64,000 nt of DNA. It comes from Henckelia pumila (taxonomy: Eukaryota > Streptophyta > Magnoliopsida > Lamiales > Gesneriaceae). The notes under the pieces were generated by a model. It was not told the DNA's origin and ran no database searches. It saw nothing but the letters and a program-made list of their open reading frames with translations. Positions within the stretch are counted from its first letter, which is position 1, and each line of letters starts with the position of its first letter. Below are positions 55,526 to 64,000 of this stretch, in pieces. Position numbers and translations under genes: made by a program. The DNA is taken from NCBI RefSeq assembly GCF_033568475.1, contig NC_133120.1, positions 82,312,151 to 82,376,150 of the forward strand. Direction: 5' to 3'.

Positions 55526-56450
55526 GTGCTTCAGCTCAGCACCTTAGTCACGCCTCTTAGGCCCCTGGCTTTGGTTCAGCTCATCACCTTAGTCACGCCT
55601 CTTAGGCCCCTGACTTGGGTTCAGCTCATCATCTTGGTCACGCTCCTTGAGCCCCTGACTTGGGTTCAGCTCATCACCTTAGTCACTCTCCTTGAGCCCC
55701 TGACTTTGGTTCAGCTCATCACCTTAGTCACGCCTCTTAGGTCCCTGACTTGGGTTCAGCTCATCACCTTAGTCACGCCTCTTAGGCCCCTGGCTTTGGT
55801 TAAGCTAATCACCTTAGTCACTCCTCTTAGGCCCCTGGCTTTTGTTCAGCTCATCACCTTAGTCACGCCTCTTAGGCCCCTGACTTGGGTTCAGCTCATC
55901 ACCTTGGTCATGCTCCTTGAGCCCCTGACTTGGGTTCAGCTCATCACCTTAGTCACGCCTCTTAGGCCCCTGCCTTGGGTTCAACTCATTACCTTAGTCA
56001 CGCCTCTTAAGCCCCTGGCTTTGGTTCAGCTCATCACCTTAGTCACGCCTCTTAGGCCCTGGCTTTGGTTCAGCTCATCACCTTGGTCACGCTCCTTGAG
56101 CCCCTGACTTGGGTTCAGCTCATCACCTTAGTCACGCTCCTTGAGCCCCTGACTTGTGTTCAGCTCATCACCTTAGTCACGCCTCTTAGGCCCCTGACTT
56201 GGGTTCAGCTCATCACCTTGGTCACGCTCCTTGAGCCCTTGACTTTGGTTCAGCTCATCACCTTAGTCACGCCTCTTAGGCCTCTGACTTGGGTTCAGCT
56301 CATCACCCTGGCTTTGGTTCAGCTCATCACCTTAGTCACGCCTCTTAGGCCCCTGACTTGGGTTCAGCTCATCACCTTAGTCATGCCTCTTAGGCCCCTG
56401 ACTTGGTTCAGCTCATCACCTTAGTCACGCTTCTTAGGCCCCTGACTTTG
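55526..56450 (+). repeat. 45-bp tandem array inside the Tat element (about 20 copies)
   Basis: Units of 45 bp (core CAGCTCATCACCTTAGTCAC) repeat head to tail. Units differ slightly (for example GGCCCCTGACTTGGG versus GGCCCCTGGCTTTGG). The long open frames seen here (193 and 119 codons) come from the unit length being a multiple of three and are not genes. Confidence 0.9.
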
Positions 56451-56776
56451 GTTCAGTCTTCTACCTTAGTCTAGTCACCTCGACCCTGATTTTCGGGCTC
56501 AGTTCAGTTACGGCACCTTGATTTCAGCCCTTAGCTCATTTTAGATACTCAAGTACAAATGGTGTTAGCAAGTTAATTAAACACGAGCTTGATAATTATG
56601 AAGGATCACTTCATAGTGGTCTCATGTAGATGAGCTGGCGGTCCAGGAATTTTGGCTAGGGAGCTCGGGAGTCCATTTAGGCAATCTGAGAACACATTTT
56701 AGGTCAGGTCGGAAGTTTGGTCCCAAAGGCTCAGCTCAGCTCCGGCGGCTCAGCTCGGCTCCGACAGCTCAGCTCG

Positions 56777-57262
56777 GCTTCCTGGTGTTAGTTTATTTTT
56801 AAACAAGTACTTTGCTCCCCTTAAGGAGCTCAGCTCAGTTCAACGCTTCCGGGTGTTGGTTTATTTTTAAACAAGTACTTTGCTCCCCTTAAGGAGCTCA
56901 GCTCTGTTCAACGCCTCCGGGTGTTAGTTTATTTTTAAACAAGTACTTTGCTCCCCTTAAGGAGCTCAGCTCAGTTCAACGCTTCCGGGTGTTGGTTTAT
57001 TTTTAAACAAGTACTTTGCTCCCCTTAAGGAGCTCAGCTCAGTTCAACGCTTCCGGGTGCTAGTTTATTTTTAAACAAGTACTTTGCTCCCCTTAAGGAG
57101 CTCAGCTCAGTTCAACGCCTCCGGGTGTTGGTTTATTTTTAAACAAGTACTTTGCTCCCTAAAGGAGCTCAGCTCTGTTCAACGCATATGGGTGTTAGTT
57201 TATTTTTAAACAAGTACTTTGCTCCCCTTAAGGAGCTCAGCTCTGTTCAGCGCCTCCAGGTG
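56777..57262 (+). repeat. About 68-bp tandem array inside the Tat element
   Basis: About seven units contain GTTTATTTTTAAACAAGTAC followed by GCTCCCCTTAAGGAGCTC, which includes an imperfect palindrome. Degenerate units continue to about 57440. Confidence 0.85.
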
Positions 57263-57559
57263 TTAGTTTATTTTTGAATCCGTACTGTGCTCTCCATGGG
57301 GACTCAGCTCAGCTTACCTTCGGGTGAGTCTATTTTGAAGAATTAATCTTACCTCCTCTAAAGGAGCTCAGCTCGGTTTACTGTCGGAGGTTGGTTTTAT
57401 TTTTAATATTTATTACGCTTTCCTTAAGGAGCATAGCTCAGCTCATCGGGGAAGGTTCAGGAGGTCAATTTGAATTATGAAGACTAAGGAAAATATAAAG
57501 CAAATAAACTAGCGTAAGAAGGCAAAAATTTAAATGTTTACATCTCCAAAAACCCTAAA

Positions 57560-59588
57560 TTAACTCTCATTCTCTCCCTCGCCCTCATCCTCACCCTGTT
57601 CATCTGCACCCCCATCCTCTTTTGCTGCCTCTGCTGAGGTAAGGGAGAGGGCAAACCCGTCTAGGTCCAGGAAGTCCACAGGGGTCCCTTCAGGAGGATA
57701 GCCTGCCGCCCTGAACTGTTGAGTGCAGCCGTCGAACCCTTTGGCCAGATAACCATAGGCTTGGGCAGCCACCTCATCCATATACTCATCAGACTTCAAG
57801 AATGCCTCCTTGAAGCCTTCAGCTCCCTTGGAAAGCTCAGCTCGGGAATCTTACAGTTCTTGAAGGGCCTGAGCAAGTTGATCATGGGACCACCCCTTGA
57901 GTTCGCCCCGAAGATTCTCCTTCTGCACCTCGGAAACCCGGAGGTCACTTTGATGCTTCAGCCGCTCAGTTTGGAAGCCCATCCTCATTTCCTCCATCTG
58001 GGCTCGGAGATTGGCTACCTTCTTCTCATAACCAAGCTTCGCGTCCTCCGCTAACTGGATAAGCTCAGCAAAATGAGCTTCATAACCTCGGGCATCCTTA
58101 GAAAGTTGCTTTCGAGTCATGGAAGCTCGGAGGGACATCTCGGCGTTCAGGACAGCAGCCTAGGAAAGGAAAAGAACAATTAAAAGAGAATACAAAAGAA
58201 GAACATAAAGTACTGAACAAAGGAAGGTTACCTCAGCTGAGGCAATGTTAGAACGTTGCATCAGCTCAGCCCATCCAAGGATTTTCACATAATCGGCATC
58301 AGCCTGGGAAATCATATCCCGGAGGACTGACCCAGCCGTGGGAGTAGGCCCGACCCCCACAATGCGCAGGGCATCGTGGTACATTTCAAAGAAATTGGTC
58401 CTGCACCGGACCATGGGAGTCTGAGGCTTCTCCGCCCTGAACTGACGAAGGGGCGCCACCTCCGGAATAGAAGACTTCCCGGAGTCCAGCTCCACTACCT
58501 CCAGGTGAGGGCTTGACGTTGCCCGCCTTTTTGAGCCTTTGGACGGGGTGGCAGAAGGCTCAGGCTTGCTAGTGGACCGTGGTGAAGGGGATTTAGATTT
58601 GGCTGAGCTCCCTGCAGCCCGGCTCCCTGATGGGGCATTTGTTTTCTTCTTCTCCAACATTCTCCTCATGGCTGAGTCCATAACCCTTTTATCTGCACGA
58701 GACATAAGGAAGGTCAGGACAAGAAACGAGATAGCATAACATTAGTAAAGCGGAGCACGGGCGGGGGAAGGGCCGTACCTAAGTTTCCTCGAACGAAAAC
58801 ATCAACCGAGCTGAGCCCATGGTGGCAGAGCAGGTCCTCTGCCAAAAGGGCAGAGACATCAAAGCACCTTCCTCCTATCGCCCTTTGGGCTCCAGTAAAC
58901 AATTCCCCTAGACGAAAGCCCGGGGCGGGAACAGGTAGGAGGGGGAGAACATCCCTCCAAGCAGAACATATGTCCCAATCGTCGGAGGGACATACAAAAA
59001 AGAAGGGGAGAACCCTTAAAAAATTTGCAGTTGGGTCGACAGGAAAAGTAAAAGGGGCCCTCCTCAGAACGTTTGGGCAGCAGAAAGTTACAAATGGTAA
59101 AACAGTTAACTTCAAAGCCCAGAGTCCTAAAAATAACTACAAAACTACAAAGAGTGCGGAAGGAGTTGGGGGTGAACTGTCCTAGGTGAAGCTCATAATA
59201 TCGGCTGAGCTGTTGGAAAAGTAAAAGGGAGGGGAAATCTAAGACCTGCCTCCAGCTGATCTAAATAAAAAGTATAAAATCTTGGAGGAGGGTGGTTAGC
59301 TCGGTCTTTGGGGTCAGGAATGATAAACTCATAATTTTTAGGGGCGTGGGATAGAGCTTTTATCTTGTCCTCATCCAAAGCATCCAGCTCGGAGGGGTAT
59401 TGCTCATACCACGGCACCACAGGGGTTTCAGGGTCTTAGCCCAGGTCATCATCCTGAGCAGGGGATGATGCGAAAGCAGGATCCTGGCCTGTAGGCTCTC
59501 CTGCAGTAAGAGTGAGGGAATCAAATCGATCCACCTCAGCAAATACTTCATCTGAGCTTCCAGAATAAGCTCGGGAAGAAGTAGCCAT
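57560..59588 (-). pseudogene. Tat antisense ORF (gypsy-type transposon accessory protein), spliced
   Basis: The minus-strand frame starts at ATG 59588. An N-terminal acidic part leads to VVPWYEQYPSEL...IKALSHAPKNYEFIIPDPKDRANHPPP, and a region resembling the plant 'putative gypsy type transposon' domain follows. A frame change lies between about 59230 and 58960. GT-AG introns are evident at 58693-58778 and 58160-58231; both junctions keep the frame. The C-terminal half is a charged coiled coil (58138-57851) ending in an acidic tail. In-frame stops fall at 59438-59436 and 57853-57851. Antisense extra ORFs are known from Tat-clade elements; their function is not established. Confidence 0.75.
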
Positions 59589-59935
59589 GAGGAGTGTTTA
59601 CTTACTTAGGGAGCTCGGAAACTTTGAGAAAGGAAGAAAAGCAAAGGAGCTCGGAAAGAGAAAGGAATCCAAGAGAGAATTCACAAAAACAAGAGACGGA
59701 GAAAGTAAAAATAAAATTTTTACAGTGAGGCCTATTTATAGAAAGGTCGGATCAATCCAGGTCGTTGATCTTGGGACAGGTGGACGGCTCAGATCGAGTA
59801 GAATTCAAAAAATTACCGTTACATAGTACTTGCCAGAATGACAGCTGGGCTCGGTGAGGCACCTCAGCTCGGCATCCACTTAGGGTCATCTCAACATAAA
59901 AATGAATTTCGAGTCTTTGACCTCAATTCGACTTT

Positions 59936-59950
59936 TATGGGAGGGACTTG
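59936..59950 (+). promoter_or_regulatory. Tat polypurine tract region
   Basis: ATGGGAGGGACTTG lies immediately before the TGATACC start of the 3' LTR. Confidence 0.7.
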
Positions 59951-60781
59951 TGATACCCCGATGAGTAAATCACCTCAGCTCATAGACGACCCTAAGGTAA
60001 AGATCAATCCTTAGAGAGACAGGATCGTCCAGGAGGTCAGCTCGGGGGATGCGTCAAGCTCCTCCACCACCATCACCCAGCTCGAGAGCTCGGGAGCTCG
60101 GGAGCTTGGGAGCTCAGTCAAGCTCCTCCACCACCATCATCCAGTTCGGGTCGGGAGCTCAGCTCGGGAGCTCAGGACCTCCTCCAAACTCCTCCACCAT
60201 CATCTCCATCTTAGGTTGGGAGCTCTAGAATTCATCTCAGCCCCGATGTCAGTAGGGAGTTAGCTTAGTAGAGGGGTTGGACAACCTTGATGAGCTAGCT
60301 AAGATGTTAGGATCGGTGCTCGGGTGGAGTTCAGGGGTTCAGCAATAGATCACTCATCCCTTTTTCATATGACCCCAGGCAGTATAGCGTCCTCATGATG
60401 ACAGTTCAGCTCAGATTGAGTGTTTGTTATTTCCTTTTTCAGACAAGATTCAGGCGAGATCTCAGCCTAAATATTCGGGATTGTGATCCCGGGATTCGTG
60501 GATTCTTGATAAGGAAGGTAGGCGCTAAATCCGGAGCTCTTTCCTATAAATACCAGGTTCATTTTCATCATTTGGGGCCTAATTTTTTACTCGTGTGCAC
60601 ACACCACTCTCTATATTTTCGCTATCCTAGCATCTGACTTGAGCGTCGGAGGGGATACGCCAAACACCTTCCGGCCCCCCTTAATACTCTTGTTAGTGGT
60701 TTCAGGTTAGCAGCAGCTCATCTTTTATTTGGAGGAGCTTCTTCAGCTCATCCAGGAAGATCACTTTATTGAGGTATATCA
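59951..60781 (+). repeat. Tat 3' LTR
   Basis: It is 831 bp and matches 49476-50280, with extra GGGAGCTC-type repeats near 60083-60110. It is followed by the TATAT target duplication. Confidence 0.9.
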
Positions 60782-61032
60782 TATATCTATATATTTTACT
60801 TTATAATAACTCACTTTTGCACATGTTACATGATTATACAGTTGAAATATTTATTAAACATGATAATTTTAAAATAAAGATCATAAAAATATAATTGAAT
60901 TAAAAAAATATAAATAAAATTGTGCTTGAAAAATTGAAAGAACTGGTGTACCTGTTATTAATAATGATTATAAATATTCAACCAAGGCATGTAAGAAAAT
61001 AGGGTTACCCTTTTCATGATAGCATATTGAAA

Positions 61033-61695
61033 TCAAAGTTGTTGTTCCTGAAATTCAAGCTTTGTAAACGTTGTATCGATTTCCCAGCTATATATACATA
61101 GTCTATATATAATTTTTTTCAGACCGGGAGGTGAACGGACAACTGAGAAATAGGCTCGTTTCTTCATCATGGTGGTAGCTACTTCACGGTATCTTTTCTC
61201 TTCAAATGGGTCGTTGATCAAACCATTTTGTTGTCTGGTAGAAATAATGGTCACATTCTTCATTATACATTTGGAAAACGGTAACTTCACCATGTGCTCA
61301 AACCACAGTTTGAAGTCCAACTCAACTCTTGTCTTGCGCCTAGTACTACTTGGATATTCAAGATTACGAATGTGGAATCTCATTGTTGCGGATTCAACGT
61401 AACAGAGTTTTTTTAGAAAGTTTATCATTCCCGCTGGCCAAATAGGATCCCCGTCCCATCAGCCAATCGCACATGAGATTTGGACATAAAGGAAGTGGGT
61501 TTGAAGAACATGCTCTGCAAAATGCTTGGAGAAAGAATAGCAAATGCAGAGGCATTTGGCATCCGATATTTTTTCGAAAATGGATATTATTAGCTCTGTC
61601 GGGAGACGATCAAAATGGTTTTCCCCTCCCACTAGTCTAGGGACCTTCATTCTTAATTTCCACGGTTTACAATTTATTCTTGTGCAAATCATCAT
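61033..61695 (-). pseudogene. F-box-like gene with an in-frame stop
   Basis: On the minus strand, 61695-61459 encodes an F-box-like motif (FDRLPTELIISIFEKISDAKCLC). The same frame continues from 61428 to 61033 after TGA 61461-61459. The downstream part has no domain I recognise. Plant F-box proteins with similar starts act as substrate receptors of SCF ubiquitin ligases. No intron that would skip the TGA is obvious, so I call it a pseudogene, but a fragment of a spliced gene is possible. Confidence 0.6.
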
Positions 61696-61703
61696 GTGTC
61701 AAA

Positions 61704-61705
<2 letters not shown>

Positions 61706-61776
<71 letters not shown>
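61706..61776 (+). repeat. (AC)n(AT)n microsatellite
   Basis: An uninterrupted AC run followed by an AT run, ending at the copia-D LTR-like start. Confidence 0.9.
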
Positions 61777-61781
<5 letters not shown>

Positions 61782-62140
61782 GGCTTTGGCCCAACTACTT
61801 CTATTATTTTTAGCCCAATTAATTAGGCCTTTGTATAAAGCCTACTCCCCAAAAATTATCTACCGATCGATTGAGAGATTGAGAGGAGCGTGAGGATTGA
61901 GCAGCCGCAAGAAGGAAGAAACGTGTGAGTTCTTTGTGAACCGAGTGAGCGTTCTATCTTTTCTTTTCTTGCATTCATGGAGTGTTGTCTGCTTTTCTTC
62001 GTAGAGCTTTGTGAGTCTCCCTCGTTCCCTTCCTGGAGTCGCTGGGTAGTTTTCCTACTATTGTAGGGATTCAAGCGTGAACAGCAGGGGCGTGGGAATT
62101 CTTGTGTGCCTTGGCTTGGCTTGGCTTGGCTTGCTAGTTT
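61777..62140 (+). repeat. Possible copia-D 5' LTR
   Basis: It starts TGTTGGGC. A GGCTT-repeat run (GGCTTGGCTTGGCTTGGCTTG) is at about 62110-62131. The right boundary is uncertain, since no primer site follows. Confidence 0.45.
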
Positions 62141-62159
62141 AATGGAAAAACGGTTCTAG

Positions 62160-64000
62160 TTATCTGAGCCCGAAGAATACACACCTATTATTCCCTTGAA
62201 TTCTATTTCTGATTTTTACAGTGATGTTAAATATGCTATTAAGTATGATAGAGACAATATAACATTAGAAACTGTTGTGAATGGTCTGATAAGCAAAGAG
62301 ATAGATTTGAAAACGAATAGGGGTGGTAATAATTCTGGTGAGACTATGTTTGTTAGATAAATATCTAAAACTCGTTTTCAAAGACATTCAAACAACCATA
62401 ATCAATCCTATGCCAAGAACAGAGGTAAGAACAAGCAAAGATCTCAGTTGAGACCTATAAACATAAAATGTTTTAATTGTGGTGAAACAGGTCATTACAT
62501 TAAATATTGCTCAAGGCCTACACAAAAATAAAACCAGAATTACAAAAATCAGCATGATGATATTGCTAATATGGCTTCATCTAGTGAAAACATGGGTGAT
62601 GTTTTTATGGTGACTGAAGTATGTGATGTGCCTACTGTGAATTCTGTGCATTCAAGTGCTTTGTGTGAAAATGAATGGCTTGTAGATTCTGCGTGCACTT
62701 TTCTTATGTCTCCATTCAAAAATCTGTATTCTACTTATAAAGAAGTGAAGCATGGGTCTGTTTCTATGGCTAATGAAAAGATGTGTCAAGTTGTTGGTCT
62801 TGGTGATGTATGTTTGAAATTTGATTCAGGTTATGTACTGACTTTGAAAAATGTTAGACATGTTCCTGATTTATGTCATAATTTGATTCCCTATGCTGCT
62901 TTAGAAGATGACGGTCTACAGGGTAGATGGGTTAATGGGGTCATGAAAATCTTGAAAGGTTCTTTGGTGATTTTCAAAGCTGAAAAATTGAGAAACTTGT
63001 GTGTTTGCCATGCTGAACCTGAATATTGTATGCAAAACTTTTTGAATGCTGTCTTGAATGATAAAACTAATTTGTGGCACAAAAGACTATGTCACATGAG
63101 TTCTAAAGGTTTAGAAATTTTGCATAAAGATGGTTACTAATTTGGTACTGAAAAATTGTCTTGTGTGTCATTTTGTGATGCATGTGTTCTTGGCAAACAA
63201 TCTAGAGTCAAGTTTTCACATTTCCCAAGTCCCAAACAATATGTCAATTATGAAATTCTTGAATATTTGCTTGCTGATGTTTGGGGTCCTGCTAGTGTGC
63301 CCATGCATGGTGGAAATCAATATTTCTTATCTATGATTGATGATTTTTCAAGGAAAGTTTAGGTGTTTTTATTGAAAAACAAATCTGATGTTTTTGAAAA
63401 GTTTAAAAACTGGAAAAACTTGATTGAAAATCAAACTGGTAAGAAAATTAAAATTCTAAGAACCGATAATTGTTTTGAATTTTGTAACAAATTGTTTGAC
63501 AACCTGTGTGCTGAATCTGGTATTCAAAGACACAAGACTGTCCCTTATACGCCTCAGCAAAATGGTGTTGCTGAACGTATGAATTGAACTTTACTTGAAA
63601 GGGTGAAGTGTATTCTTGCATGTTCTAGACTTTCAAAAAAGTTTTGGGGTGAAGCTGTTTGTACAGCAGCTTATTAGATAAATAGATCCCCTTCTGTGCC
63701 TTTGAATGGTAAGTGTCCAGAATTTGTATGGTCTGGTACGCAAACTGATTTGTCAAACTTGAAAGTTTTTGGTTGTTGTGCTTTTGTGCATCAAAAACAA
63801 GATAAACTTGAACCTAGATCGGTTAAATGCATTTTTCTTGGATATCTTGATGGGGTTAAGGGTTATAGACTATGGTTAAGGGATCAAACTGGTTTTAAAG
63901 TGTTAATCAGTAGGGATGTTGTTTTCAATGAATCTGATTTTCCATGTTTATCTGCTCATTTGCCCATTCCCCAAGCTGCCACTGCTCCAAACAAGGTGGA
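62160..64000 (+). pseudogene. Copia-D gag, protease and integrase
   Basis: One frame runs from the gag zinc knuckle through protease WLVDSACTF (62678 onward; the usual motif is DSGA, here DSAC) to integrase. Integrase has ADVWGP, RTDNCFEF and NGVAERMN at the catalytic positions. Stops interrupt the same frame at about 62529, 63138, 63360, 63585 and 63676. The last part reads SVKCIFLGYLDGVKGYRLW before the window ends. No frameshift was seen. Confidence 0.78.

Larger units (their letters stand above)
49476..60781 (+). mobile_element. Tat-clade Ty3/gypsy retrotransposon, nearly complete
   Basis: LTRs at 49476-50280 and 59951-60781 begin TGATACCCCGATGAG and end GGTATATCA. The target duplication TATAT lies at 49471-49475 and 60782-60786. 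The order is primer site, gag, protease, RT, RNase H, second RNase H, integrase, two tandem arrays, antisense ORF, polypurine tract and LTR. The dual RNase H and antisense ORF place it in the Tat clade. Coding damage consists of four in-frame stops in gag-pol. Confidence 0.92.
61777..64000 (+). mobile_element. Copia-D: Ty1/copia element, truncated by the window end
   Basis: A TGTTGGGCTTTGG start (LTR-like) follows the microsatellite. The gag N-terminus and a primer site were not found, and sequence from about 62160 already reads as gag. A CCHC zinc knuckle (CFNCGETGHYIKYC) lies at about 62470-62511, then protease and integrase. Its 3' half lies beyond the window. Confidence 0.75.

Noticed and set aside
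55526-56424. Two leucine-rich open frames
   Set aside because: They result from a 45-bp tandem unit and are not genes.

Overview
This is nuclear DNA of a flowering plant, most likely a eudicot. The support is GT-AG introns, plant-specific gene families (plastid thylakoid kinase, plastid EF-P, LURP-one), AT-rich spacers, and dense nested LTR retrotransposons with the tRNA-Asp-type and tRNA-iMet primer sites usual in plants. The species cannot be fixed from the sequence alone.

Host genes sit in two islands. Positions 1-11.5 kb hold an STN8-type thylakoid kinase (minus, 70-1759), a small coiled-coil protein with a KEN box (plus, 4147-4996, ending through a GC-AG intron), a 100-aa plant-specific protein (plus, 7974-8276) and chloroplast elongation factor P (minus, seven exons, 8771-11506). 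Positions 40.9-47.1 kb hold two LURP-one-related genes (minus) that look like duplicates, including part of their promoters. An F-box-like gene with an in-frame stop lies at 61.0-61.7 kb. Small inverted-repeat elements, a tRNA-like SINE candidate and an hAT-like element fill the spacers.

The middle (13.6-39.7 kb) is a three-level nest. A Ty1/copia element (copia-A, plus) was split in gag by an Athila-type Ty3/gypsy element (14125-35225, target duplication TCATC). Athila was in turn split inside pol by a second copia element on the minus strand (copia-B, 18312-27756, target duplication GGAAG). The Athila gag-pol frame is preserved across the copia-B insertion; its only lesions are in-frame stops. 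A downstream env-like ORF of Athila is still open.

The right side (47.7-64.0 kb) has a decayed copia gag on the minus strand and a Tat-clade Ty3/gypsy element (49476-60781, target duplication TATAT). The Tat element carries dual RNase H domains, two internal tandem arrays (45-bp and about 68-bp units) and a spliced-looking antisense ORF. Another copia element starts near 61777 and runs off the window end.

The most unusual structure is a family of GCTCGATC/GATCGAGC hairpins in the Athila element, every one with a 14-nt loop. A small TIR element near 6 kb has a comparable set of palindromes with a different core (GGTCGACC). I found no CRISPR array, rRNA, functional tRNA or bacterial-type operon. 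Nothing here can be firmly called a new biological system; the strongest candidates are listed as findings.
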